Assembly: GCA_949752745.1 (NCBI GenBank)
Contig: OX457031.1
Span: forward strand, 186,001-250,000
DNA: 64,000 nt
Direction of reading: 5' to 3'
From: Protula sp. h YS-2021
Taxonomy: Eukaryota; Annelida; Polychaeta; Sabellida; Serpulidae
Shown here: piece after piece, positions 22,501 to 31,950 of the stretch
How positions within the stretch are numbered: the stretch's first letter is position 1
Layout of the letters: each line of letters begins with the position of its first letter
Made by a program: the position numbers and the translations under genes
The notes under the pieces: generated by a model
Databases searched by the model: none
Told to the model about the DNA's origin: nothing
The model's input: only the letters and a program-made list of their open reading frames with translations

Positions 22501-25500
22501 ACGCCATCGAACTTCGCGCTACAGTCGAAAACAACGCGAATTTTATTTGGTTTCTTCGGGTGATAAACACCATGATGCGGTAAGTATGAAACTCTACCAT
22601 TGGTAAAGTTTGTCGGCGCTTCTTCTGCGTGGCCTCGACTAATCATGTCGGTCATAAATCTTGTGTAGTCACTTCGGTATTTTGGATCTCGATGCATTCT
22701 TCGTTGCAACTGTTTCAGTCTCGATAGAGCCATTTCTTTATTGTTTTTGATCTTGATATCAGGCTGTCGTAATGGCAATGGCATTTCGTAATGTCCATTT
22801 TCTATTTTGGTGATTCCGTTTTCCAACTGGTCGATGAAACGTGCATCTTCTATTGATCGTTTTTCCGTGGTGTTTTCTAGCCCCATCAAGTCAAGGCTAG
22901 CTAGATTTGCGAAATCGTCTGGATTCATTTTTTCTGCAGTTTTAAAGGTTTTTACGAAAGCGGGCATGTTCAGTAGAGAATTCTTTGACTTGTTTTCAAA
23001 AACCGTTTCAACAGAAACTACTCGATGCGAGATCACAGAATTGTCGCCACATTTTGCTGCATTCGTTGCTCCGACAACTGACCATCCTAAAACATTTCGC
23101 AGAGCGTATGGTTCGTTATCGTTTCCTGTAACGACTTCGCGTGGTACCAAAGCCGGCATGCAGTCACTGCCAATCAACAGGCCTACTTCAATGTTGACTT
23201 TTGGCATCATTTCGTTGGCAACCTTTCTCAGATGTGGCCATCTCTCAGCGGTTTCACTTGACGGTATGTGTGAAATGTTGACTGGAATTTCGTTTCTCGT
23301 ATACACTTTTTTAAGTATAATACTTTTGGCGCTGTCAAATCCACGAATCTTTAGTCCTGTTATCCGCTTAACTTCGGTTTGTGTATTGCTTGACGTCATT
23401 GTGGAAAGCAACAGTCGTGTTTTCGGTCCATCTGCGCCAAGCTTTTCACAAAGATCTTCAGTCACGTAGCTAGCATCCGATTGAACATCGAGGACAGCAT
23501 AAACAAGAGCTTCCTTCTTCGAGTTCTCGTCGTGGCTGACATACACGGGCACTATCATCGTTGTTTTATTGCCGTTGAGTTCACTTGAACAGAAGGAAAC
23601 AACTTGGGCGGCACTGTCAGGTTCGTTTGAAGTTTTACTGATCGTCTCGGCGATGTCGTCAGAAATTGTGTCGTTTTTAGTTGGTTTTGCATTCCGATTT
23701 CGTTCAGCATAAAATTCATGAAAAACGGTAGGGTGGTTCTTGTGACATTCTCTGCACTTTCGTCGATTTTGGCAGTTCTTGTTCATGTGGTTTAATTCCA
23801 AACATCCGTAGCACATTCCAGTTTTCTTTCCAAATTCTTGGCGCTCAGCTAACGGCAAAAGTAGAAATTGTTCACATTCGTCCATATCGTGTGCATTCTT
23901 GCAAAAAATACAGAGTTTCTGAGTCGTGATTTCCTTTTTCGCAGACCTTTCAGTTTTCTTTTCGTGAGTGTTTTTCTGTGTTGAGTTGGTTATCTGTTTT
24001 GTAGGTTGCATATTTATTGATGACTTCTCGGGTTTCATAGTTTCAGGGTCAGCTTTGGCTGCTGTTGAAAATGTGCGTGCCGTTGATTGTTTGGTTCTTT
24101 TCGGATTCGTTATCTTCGTGGCTGGGTTGCATACAATTTCCGCATGTTTCACGACAAACTCAACAAAGACGCTGAAATTTGGAAATCGTCCATATATAGA
24201 CTGATATTCGTATGCGCGAGTTTGCCATTTCGTTGCTAGCCACATCGGAAGCTTTTCTTGCAACCGCTGTATTTCGCGGTCGTCGTTTAAGGCTTGCAGA
24301 CTGGAAATCGTACACATCGCGACTTCACATTGCATTAAGTAATCTGCAAATGCTCTCAAACTTTCGCCATCGTATGTCTCTACTTTCTTCCAACTGTCCA
24401 GCTTCTCACGGAAAGCACGGCCGACAACAAAGGGGTCTCCAAATCTCTTTTCAAGGCGTTGTTTTGCTTGAAGGTACGATTCTTCTGTACTGAGTAGGAA
24501 ATAACCTTCAACGCATTCCTTTGCTTTTCCTGAGACGTACCTCTTCAGATAGTGAATTCTTTCTGTTCCTGGTATTTTTCTGTTTTCAATAAGGGTTTCG
24601 AATGAACTCTTCCATCCGGGAAATTCTAAAGGGTCACCGGAAAATACGGCGGGTTCTGGTATTGGAAAACGACTTAGGTACATCTGATCAGCCAGTTCGT
24701 GAGACCATGATTGAAGGGTATGCTGTTGTTCCGAGTCGATAGCAGCACTGGGTGCTCTTGTGCTCTGAGTCGTCGTTGAAAGCCTCGTTTGTTGTTCAGG
24801 TAGAGATGTGACGCTCCTGGTTATTGTTGGAGCAGCAATTCTCGCTGTTGTCATAAAGTAAGTGTCTGTCGGTGTGGTTGATGTTGCAACCAAAGACGCG
24901 TGTGGATAGCCTTCAGTCGGAATGAGTGGTCTTCTAGAATAAAACACCGGTGAGTCAACTGACAGCGGAACAGCAGGACGAGCACCTGTTTGCAATTCAA
25001 AAGTAGAGATTGGAAAATGAACATCTGTGCCAGATGCATGTTGTTCTGGAATAGCGGTAGCTGAATAAGGAGTAATCGGATTTGGCATGGTTTCCCAAGT
25101 TTCCAATGTTCTTGTTCGCTCGGAAACGCCCGAACCAGTAGTGATTGGAATGGACTGTGTAAGTGGAGCTGCAGCAGTTTTGCTGCTGTCAGAAGCCACG
25201 ATAAAAGTAGACTGCGGGTTCCGAACAGAATCGAGGTATTCCTTGACCTTCGTGTCGGAGTCCTGTTCATCTATCAGATATTCAAAGTCGTCTGGTTTTA
25301 CGCCCAAGTCTTGTTCTTCTTGAAGAATTTTCAATTTAGCCTCGGATATTTGAAGCTCTCGCATCATTTCCAAGTTTTGTGCTTTCCTTTCCGCTTCTAT
25401 TTTCCTCATTTCAGCTTCTTCTTCGGCTTGGTTAAATTTCAGTCGTATCTTAATTTCTTCCGCCTTTGCTTTCTCTTCAATTATCAGAGATTTTGTGGAG

Positions 25501-26099
25501 CGAGTGGACAGAATTGATTTGGTTTTTTTCCTCGAGGAACGACTTGAAACTCTTGAACGTGATGCCGATTCCATCAGGAATTTAATCTTCTGGTTTAACT
25601 CCACTCTCAAACGCTTGTTTTCATTTTGTATTTTGATGAAAAATATTTCCTCCTGTACTTCTGGGTAGATTTCTTCCAATGTCTTCACTGCAGTCTCGAT
25701 AGCCTCCATCAAGAAAACAAGCTCCTGTCGACTTTGCTTCAAAATCTCTGGATCGTTACAATCTGCCATTAAATCTTCAACTTTCTCGGTTTGCTTTTGC
25801 CACTTTGAGATCGCAGACCTCACTCCTTTCTTTCGCATCTCAATTTGATATTCAAGTCCCTTTTCTGTTATCGTTCGCTGTCTCCTTTCGGGTAAGATGT
25901 CAATTTTGGGTTGGATATCTTCGTGTGGAATAGATTCGGGTTGGGGTTCCATTTCTGGTTCCATCTTTGTCCCCGGGATGTGTTCCACAACCGGACGAAC
26001 TTCAACACTTCTAACAGATTCCTCCGTTTTTTGGTCTGACATAATGGGGTTTTTGTGTTTTCTTTGTACAGATAATCCGTACAAAGTTCTGATTGGCAA
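19509..26099 (-). CDS. BEL/Pao Gag-Pol polyprotein, 2196 aa, intact
   Basis: Single open frame. Order of domains: charged coiled-coil N-terminus (about 60-300) and a Ser/Thr-rich linker; the DUF1759 gag-like region starting near FSGDPLEFPGW (D489); Cys/His clusters around 725-800 including a CCHC knuckle at 763-777; a retropepsin-like domain near D871; reverse transcriptase with YVDD at 1312-1315; RNase H (CDAS D1492, then LEL, CDS and PADF motifs); HHCC zinc motif; integrase core D1886, D1948, E2001; and the DUF5641 C-terminus. This makes virus-like particles, cDNA and integration. The retropepsin site reads L-D-V-Q-S-D rather than the usual D-[ST]-G. The first ATG gives 19 extra residues; M20 (MSDQKTE) is an equally good start. 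No stop or frameshift is seen, so the copy could be active. Confidence 0.95.
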   Translation of the reverse strand: MPIRTLYGLSVQRKHKNPIMSDQKTEESVRSVEVRPVVEHIPGTKMEPEMEPQPESIPHEDIQPKIDILPERRQRTITEKGLEYQIEMRKKGVRSAISKWQKQTEKVEDLMADCNDPEILKQSRQELVFLMEAIETAVKTLEEIYPEVQEEIFFIKIQNENKRLRVELNQKIKFLMESASRSRVSSRSSRKKTKSILSTRSTKSLIIEEKAKAEEIKIRLKFNQAEEEAEMRKIEAERKAQNLEMMRELQISEAKLKILQEEQDLGVKPDDFEYLIDEQDSDTKVKEYLDSVRNPQSTFIVASDSSKTAAAPLTQSIPITTGSGVSERTRTLETWETMPNPITPYSATAIPEQHASGTDVHFPISTFELQTGARPAVPLSVDSPVFYSRRPLIPTEGYPHASLVATSTTPTDTYFMTTARIAAPTITRSVTSLPEQQTRLSTTTQSTRAPSAAIDSEQQHTLQSWSHELADQMYLSRFPIPEPAVFSGDPLEFPGWKSSFETLIENRKIPGTERIHYLKRYVSGKAKECVEGYFLLSTEESYLQAKQRLEKRFGDPFVVGRAFREKLDSWKKVETYDGESLRAFADYLMQCEVAMCTISSLQALNDDREIQRLQEKLPMWLATKWQTRAYEYQSIYGRFPNFSVFVEFVVKHAEIVCNPATKITNPKRTKQSTARTFSTAAKADPETMKPEKSSINMQPTKQITNSTQKNTHEKKTERSAKKEITTQKLCIFCKNAHDMDECEQFLLLPLAERQEFGKKTGMCYGCLELNHMNKNCQNRRKCRECHKNHPTVFHEFYAERNRNAKPTKNDTISDDIAETISKTSNEPDSAAQVVSFCSSELNGNKTTMIVPVYVSHDENSKKEALVYAVLDVQSDASYVTEDLCEKLGADGPKTRLLLSTMTSSNTQTEVKRITGLKIRGFDSAKSIILKKVYTRNEIPVNISHIPSSETAERWPHLRKVANEMMPKVNIEVGLLIGSDCMPALVPREVVTGNDNEPYALRNVLGWSVVGATNAAKCGDNSVISHRVVSVETVFENKSKNSLLNMPAFVKTFKTAEKMNPDDFANLASLDLMGLENTTEKRSIEDARFIDQLENGITKIENGHYEMPLPLRQPDIKIKNNKEMALSRLKQLQRRMHRDPKYRSDYTRFMTDMISRGHAEEAPTNFTNGRVSYLPHHGVYHPKKPNKIRVVFDCSAKFDGVSVNDLLLPGPDQINDLIGVLHRFRKKKVAVSCDIEQMFYQFYVDEHYRDLFRFMWWKNGDIDTDPIEYRMTVHVFGAVSSPGCANYGLKRAADDGEDEFGKDAADFVRTNFYVDDGLSSVATVSDAIQLVNNTKKLCSKAGLRLHKFASNSKEVVESLPPEDRAKCLEEIELHDSAIERVLGIEWQINSDTFKFKVNLRERLPTRRGILSTVSQLFDPLGFLSPVILVGRRILQDICQQRFDWDEPLPGDIIRRWEKWKHDLFEIETLRLPRCVQPKDFHNIVSVQLHNFCDASTLGYGLCSYLRLVDSSGSVHCTLLMAKSRVAPLKILTIPRLELCAALLAVKISSFLQKELKYDKLEEHFWCDSEVVLAYISSEAKRFNVFVANRVQQIRNHTTPDQWHYVQSSKNPADFASRGLTASNLVQKKTWFDGPEFLWENEVNFPSRNPVDITDDDEVKKKQTFATTTKNVGVFDISRFECFSKWSNLKRAIANCLRYKEKLLSQVRTKTCQADSQPITNVMIDVQRLQEAEHEIIKAVQATAFAEELSSVDDFKSTKKRLKRSSPLYKLDPILGETKTLRIGGRLGKADIAKELRHPLILPRNSHVSKLIAKHYHEQSHHQGRGITMNLIRQAGYWIVGCKQIVASLINKCVTCRKFRGYLEFQKMANLPEDRAEMAEPFTYAAVDLFGPFLIKEGRKEMKRYGVLFTCLSCRAVHVETANSLSTDSFINALRRMIAIRGPIRQLRSDQGTNFVGTKSKFEREYRQMNHGRISDFLIGQSCDYVKFKMNPPSASHMGGIWERQIRSIRNVLSVLLAESGTQLDDESLRTFLSESANIVNSRPLSTENSVDPTSPVPLTPNHILTKKSHVVLPPPGNFVKEDVYLRKKWKRVQYLLNVFWSRFRTEYLNNLQARNKWFHAKRNVQIGDVVLLKNEDTQRNNWPLAIVDDVYPSTDGLVRKVKLRMADPDLDRNGKRTKMPTYLDRPVHKCVVLLESQ

Positions 26100-27013
26100 T
26101 TACCTATCAAAAGTCAAATGACTCTTAAAGTATTTGACTCTTGATTCTTAAAATCACACTGCACACTAAAAAGAATTTTGTTACAGACGGAAGAAAACTT
26201 AAGACCAATATTTCGGTCAACTCGCACACCAGCCGCATGCTAAACGCTCAAATCCGAAGGTATAATCTCCAATGCGTAACTTACACAATAAGTTCGGATA
26301 TGCAGCAGAACTTTCCTTAATTTTTACGTCAAGTCACTCTTTGGTAGATAATTTAAAGTTTAAGATGGTTTACAATATACTTTGTAATGTATCAAAGCAT
26401 TTGCAAAAGACACTTATTGCAAAACCCTTTCGGCAGTATCTGTGATAAACACAATTATTATAATGAATTCACTATATTTTATAAGTGCAAGAATGAGTTC
26501 ACAGAACATAGAATACGTCATCAAATTCAAAAGAGTCTTTTTTGGAAAGGATACATCTTTCTTTCTGTGCCTTGATTTGATGATGGTTCCTGTCTTCGAA
26601 AGTTGTTATATTTCGCACTGCTTGCATGGTGTTGAAAATCTCTGCGACACGGGACCGTTCTACATCTTTGCCGGTATCGTTTAACTTATCTCAATACGAC
26701 GGCTGCGCTGCAACTAGTCTCTCACAGGAAGGAAAATAAACCGCTGTCACATTCAAGCGATAAACACACAGGCGATACAGTTTCACGTGAGTGCGATATC
26801 ATTAAGTGAGAAAGTTAACACTGACGGTTCAAAAGTGATCACAATTTCCCAGTTTGTATCGGTATCTCATCACGAAAACAAGAATGTCGCATTTTCGCTC
26901 AAAACGCATTTTTGGATTTCATAATCCAGTTCGAGTCCAGATGTTTCCGATGAAGGTGTCGTTTCGAATCACTGTTGAATATCCTATTCTTGTTTCTCGA
27001 AAGAGTTTTTCAC

Positions 27014-27574
27014 TGTTGGGGTCGGCAGGGCTGGAGTGTACAACTGATGAAAAGAGGCATAAATCGAGGTAAATCCGTTTTATTCGCTGTTTTCGGTTTC
27101 GACAAATTTCACATCTGTAGTACTGTTACCTTCAGTGATTCGCCTGATTACACCGTGAAAAACTGAAAAATATACGAAACGATCGATGTGCAACTATGCT
27201 TAAACGTATGTCCCCTTACTGGAAACATATTTTTCGACACTTATGATTACAGCGTTTTACTTAAAATTAAACACAATCTTCCGACATCTTTGAGTGACTT
27301 GACTTCGCAAACTTCAAAGTTTAGTTTTGTATGAACCAACAAGGGAACTGTTACAAATTATAACCCATTATGATCTATGGATGTTACTTCACAATAAGAA
27401 ATATAATACTCACCTCTTTGCCCCATATTTATCCTAATTTCAATCAAAGTTTAACAAATTTTCACATTTCGTCTTTCTTTTCAAACAATATGGCGTCGAC
27501 TACAATCCTGGGCTCTGATTGGTCGAGACCGATCACATGACAAAAAACCCGCGAATGCATCTGGATTAGTAACA
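27014..27574 (-). repeat. 5' LTR of BEL/Pao element
   Basis: Matches the left LTR over its full length apart from one seen A/G difference. It should carry the element promoter, reading toward lower coordinates. Confidence 0.95.
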
Positions 27575-27579
27575 CATAG
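27575..27579. repeat. target site duplication CATAG (right)
   Basis: Partner of 18472-18476. Confidence 0.9.
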
Positions 27580-27790
27580 GCCCAGAAGGCATAGTTGGTT
27601 TAATTTATGGGTTTTGTAGACTGAACTTGTCCTGGAATTTTGCTTTGATCAACCTGAAACCTACATGGATTTAAAGATCATGGGACCTAAATGTGCAATT
27701 ACACTTAGCCCGGCGTCGGTCCGTTAGAGAGCTTAGAACTTAGGCCCATAGGCGGGCCATGCATGCTCCAACGGACATATTTCTATTTAT
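27575..27790 (+). repeat. older repeat P5, right part
   Basis: Continues the repeat interrupted by the BEL element: AGACTGAACTTGTCCTGG, TGATCAACCTGAAACCTACA, then CGTCGGTCCGTTAGAGAGC and CATAGGCGGGCCATGC. Confidence 0.6.
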
Positions 27791-28111
27791 TTATTTATTT
27801 TTGTTTAATTTTGAACGTAAAAATGGCAACCTTTATTTGTTTTTCTGTTCCATTTCAATATCTAAAGCACATTTAATATTGATAGAAGATTAGGATGATT
27901 TCAAATTTCAAGAGAACTGTGCAAAAAAAATTGATTTCTATATCCCTATCTGCAAGTAAATAATTCCACTTCTCAAAGCATAATTTAAATACAATATACT
28001 TGTCCACAACTTCTGTACGAATATCCCTTTTAAGCGCAAGACGAAAACGTAAAACAGTTGGTAAAGTTTTTTTTATGAAATTCATGTTGTCATATCATCT
28101 GATCTTAACAG

Positions 28112-28207
28112 CCTTTGAGTTCAATGTCCCTAGAATCGAATCAACTGGTCTTGCTGAAAATTACATCGTCATTCAACACGACGGTCAATACATGAGCGAT
28201 AATACAG
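28112..28207 (+). CDS. candidate internal exon, unknown gene
   Basis: Acceptor GATCTTAACAG and donor ACAG before GTAACA frame 96 bases that read FEFNVPRIESTGLAENYIVI and then a polar end, without stops. Composition is protein-like in an otherwise AT-rich, low-complexity area. I do not recognise it and found no partner exons, so it could be chance. Confidence 0.25.
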
Positions 28208-28251
28208 GTAACAAGTGGCATCGAAGCGGGATGCAAAAAAAGTATGAGTAA

Positions 28252-29620
28252 CAATAATTTCATATTTGTAACAAACTCGTTCATTATAAACATTAATGAA
28301 TCAGCAAGCGTCTGAACTCGTACAGTTCCGAGGGGCAAAGAACAAATCAGATTAGCTCCAAGTACATCATCATTTATGCTTGGTAATATTTCAGTAGCGG
28401 CCCATTTCTTCGAGCAGAAACTAAATCACAGTTTCGGGTGCACGTGCGCAGTTGAGCAAACTCACAGGATTCCCTTGGGGTAAAACATAAAGAAACAAAT
28501 AAGAAAAACACACCTTTCTTAGTACGTACCTTAGTTTCGAGTGATCCTCGTTCCATCACTACTCCTTTACCTAGACTATATATAGTGCGTCGAAACTTAA
28601 TTAGAATGCTCTAGAAACCCATAAGGATAATGTCATGAATAAATTTTCCCAAATTTTAATAAAATGTCGACAACTTATGGATGCGTCATGGCAGAGAAGA
28701 CTTTTTTCACTCAAATCCTATGAGTTTATCTGCTGAGCATGGGCACTCGAAACCGTGAATTGGCTTATAAGAAATGGCTCACAAACAATTCTGGAATAAC
28801 TGGCGCAGTACAGTTTCGTATTTTCAGTTTTGACAGATTTTTGTATACTGTTCAGTTCCATGTTGCCCGCCTTGTGATAGGAGATAACCGAAATCTGAAA
28901 CGACGCATTGCATTTAAAGCTCGACCCAGATAGGATGAAAGCAACTTGCAGATTTTCAATTAGGTAACTTTTGGTCTCTAAATTGGTAGATTATATTCAA
29001 AATATTGAAAAGTTCTAATATAACAAAATGGTAGACTTTTTTGGTTGATATCTTGGTCTTTGCTTCATTCTTTTGTATCAGTATTGGCGATTGGTCCCGG
29101 TGCAGACCGCAGTTTTACTTCTGATAATTGGGTATGTTGCCTCTTGACCAGCTTCTTGTAGTCATATACCCATTAACTTCTGAATTCTAGACAAATATTA
29201 TTGTCCAACACTATACTTTAGTATCAGTTTGATTAATGACATCGCATGACACACGATTAGGGCAGTATACGTGGTGAAACATCTACACAACACGATGTTC
29301 ATTCCGGGGAATGGAGGGAGTCACCATTTGAGGCCAAAATAACAAACTACCTATATCACAGAGGTGCGTTGAAAGTTGGACTTGTTACCAGTTATTCATG
29401 GATTTTGCGGCAATACCGTGAAAACTGACTGCAAGTTTATCCTGCGGCGATCTGTTTCGATGTAATTCAGCGAATTAAGTTTAAGTTGAATAAAACAGAC
29501 AGACTGTGCTGTGAATATTTTTGGTTAGAAAGGGCCGATTGCTGTAATGTTCCAACATAACTAAACATAAGTAAATAAATAAAATAAAATTAATGAATAA
29601 ATAAATAAATAAAAGTCACT
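28252..29620. other. intergenic DNA, no gene seen
   Basis: Unique-looking AT-rich sequence ending in (AATA)n at about 29570-29610. Short open frames have no recognisable motif. Confidence 0.45.
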
Positions 29621-29628
29621 CGTATATT

Positions 29629-31390
29629 AGGCCCCAACCCTACAGGGTTGGGGGCCTATAGACTAGGGGTGTCTGTCTGTCCGTCTGTCCGTCATCGCTT
29701 TTTTGTACAAGCGATATCTCGAGAACGCAGAGGCCTAGAGACTTGATGTTGGGCTCATTTGAAAGGTCTCGACTTGTAGATGTGCCTTTTGGCCATTTTG
29801 GCCAAAGTCGATCACGTGATCTTGGCCAAATTGGCAAAAAACGCCAAAAATCGACTTGTGTTTGTACAGGCGATATCTCGTAAACGCAGAGGCCTAGAGA
29901 CTTAATGTTGGGCTCATTTGAAAGGTCTCGACTTGTAGATGTGCCTTTTGGCCATTTTGGCCAAATTCGATCACGTGATCTTGGCCAAATTGGCCAAAAA
30001 CGCCAAAAATCGACTTGTGTTTGTACAGGCGATATCTCGCAAAGGCAGAGGCCTAGAGACTTGATGTTGGGCTCATTTGAAAGGTCTCGACTTGTAGATG
30101 TGCCTTTTGGCCATTTTGGCCAAATTCGATCACGTGATCTTGGCTAAATTGGCCAAAAACGCCAAAAATCGACTTGTGTTTGTACAGGCGATATCTCGAG
30201 AACGCAGAGGCCTAGAGACTTGATGTTGGGCTCAATTGAAAGGTCTCGACTTGTAGATGTGCCTTTTGGCCATTTTGGCCAAATTCGATCACGTGATCTT
30301 GGCCAAATTGGCAAAAAACGCCAAAAATCGACTTGTGTTTGTACAGGCGATATCTCGAGAACGCAGAGGCCTAGAGACTTGATGTTGGGCTCATTTGAAA
30401 GGTCTCGACTTGTAAATGTGCCTTTTGGCCATTTTGGCCAAATTCGATCACGTGATCTTGGCCAAATGGGCCAAAAAACGCAAAAATCGACTTGTGTTTG
30501 TACAGGCGATATCTCGAGAACGCAGAGGCCTAGAGACTTGATGTTGGGCTCATTTGAAAGGTCTCGACTTGTAAATGTGCCTTTTGGCCATTTTGGCCGA
30601 ATTCGATCACGTGATCTCGACCAAATTGGCCAAAAACGCCAAAAATCGACTTGTGTTTGTACAGGCGATATCTCGTAAACGCAGAGGCCTAGAGACTTGA
30701 TGTTGGGCTCATTTGAAAGGTCTCGACTTGTAAATGTGCCTTTTGGCCATTTTGGCCAAATTCGATCACGTGATCTTGGCCAAATTGGCCAAAAAACGCA
30801 AAAAATCGACTTGTGTTTGTACAGACGATATCTCGTAAACGCAGAGGCCTAGAGACTTGATGTTGGGCTCATTTGAAAGGTCTCGACTTGTAGATGTGCC
30901 TTTTGGCCATTTTGGCCAAATTCGATCACGTGATCTTGGCGAAATTGGCCAAAAACGCAAAAAAATCGACTTGTGTTTGTACAGGCGATATCTCGAGAAC
31001 GCAGAGGCCTAGAGACTTGATGTTTGGCTCATTTGAAAGACATTTTGGCCGAATTCGGTCACGTGATCTTGACCAAATTGGCCAAAAAACGCAAAAATCG
31101 ACTTGTGTTTGTACAGGCGATATCTCGAGAACGCGGAGGCCTAGAGACTTGATGTTGGGCTCAATTGAAAAGTCTCGACTTGTAGATGTGCCTTTAGGCC
31201 ATTTTGGCCAAATTCGTTCACGTGATCTGCTAAATTTTGGGGGTAAAAAAAGATTTTCCGCCAGCCAGTATCATTGTTTTTCAAAGTTTTGAGCAGAAGT
31301 AGGACATTTATTTTTCTTGGCCTAAACTGGCCAACAGGTTCAAAACCATAGACGACCCCTTACAATTTTGGGGGCGTTGGGGCCTGTTAG
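29629..31390 (+). mobile_element. pearl/HINE-like element P3, ten 160 bp repeats
   Basis: Opens with the hairpin GGCCCCAACCC TAC AGGGTTGGGGGCC (29630-29656), then a GTCTGTCC microsatellite. About ten units of ~160 bases follow (29700-31230), each with GCGATATCTCGAGAACGCAG, AGAGACTTGATGTTGGGCTC, TTTTGGCCATTTTGGCCAAA and the palindrome GATCACGTGATC. Unit 9 lacks about 28 bases. The arm returns as GTTGGGGCCT at 31376-31385. Long open frames across it arise because the unit is close to 53 codons. Confidence 0.75.
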
Positions 31391-31840
31391 TGTTCACTGA
31401 ATACTTGTTGTTTTCGCCTTTGTTTTGATTTTCGTGATCAAAACATGAAGGAATAAAGTAAGGTCTGCAGCAACATTTGCGCACAAGCCTGTCACATCTG
31501 TCACACTGTGTGTCACACAAATGATGTGTGCTAATTTGCATCAGCCAAATACGCAGAGCTTGTGTTGGTTTTATGAGAGAAAAAAAAAATGTCGATACCA
31601 AATCGTATGCGGTCATTGTAAATACAGTGAATGTTCACATAAATTATCAGCTTCAGTTAGGCGCTGTTCTTGTTCAGGATCCGGGTGGAGGACGCCGTTC
31701 AAAAAGTTTCCGAAAAAGGTTTCGAATTCTAAAAAAAAAAAAAAAAAAATGTTTGTAAAGGGAAAGCAAATCATTTTTCTGTTTTTTTTTATATTGTACT
31801 TGAAGGGAAAAAATGATTTTAAAAATGTTATCATTAACAT
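31391..31840. other. spacer between P3 and P4, no gene seen
   Basis: Includes an A run at about 31731-31749. Nothing coding stands out. Confidence 0.45.
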
Positions 31841-31844
31841 TATT

Positions 31845-31918
31845 ATGTCTCCCCGACCAAGGGGAGACATATAGTGTTTGTACGTTCTGTGTGTGTGTAT
31901 GTGTGTACGTGTGTGTGT

Positions 31919-31950
<32 letters not shown>

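Larger units (their letters stand above)
18477..27574 (-). mobile_element. complete BEL/Pao LTR retrotransposon
   Basis: Two 561 bp LTRs enclose one open frame on the minus strand, with a 5 bp target duplication. In element orientation the LTR starts TGTTACTAATCC and ends GACCCCAACA. A purine-rich tract lies just before the 3' LTR (AAAGGGAAATTTTGGGGAG in element sense). The primer binding site after the 5' LTR begins GTGAAAAACTC and I could not assign it to a tRNA. One LTR difference was seen (18782 versus 27319), so insertion was recent. The leader between LTR and ORF is about 0.9 kb and non-coding. There is no env-like frame. Confidence 0.95.

Noticed and set aside
19915..25517. Plus-strand open frames of up to 220 codons within the BEL element
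   Set aside because: They are antisense shadows of the long polyprotein frame on the minus strand.
29905..31292. Long open frames through the P3 array (for example 152 codons at 30220)
   Set aside because: The unit is close to 159 bases, a multiple of three, so any stop-free frame stays open. The residues just repeat and there is no start or splice context.
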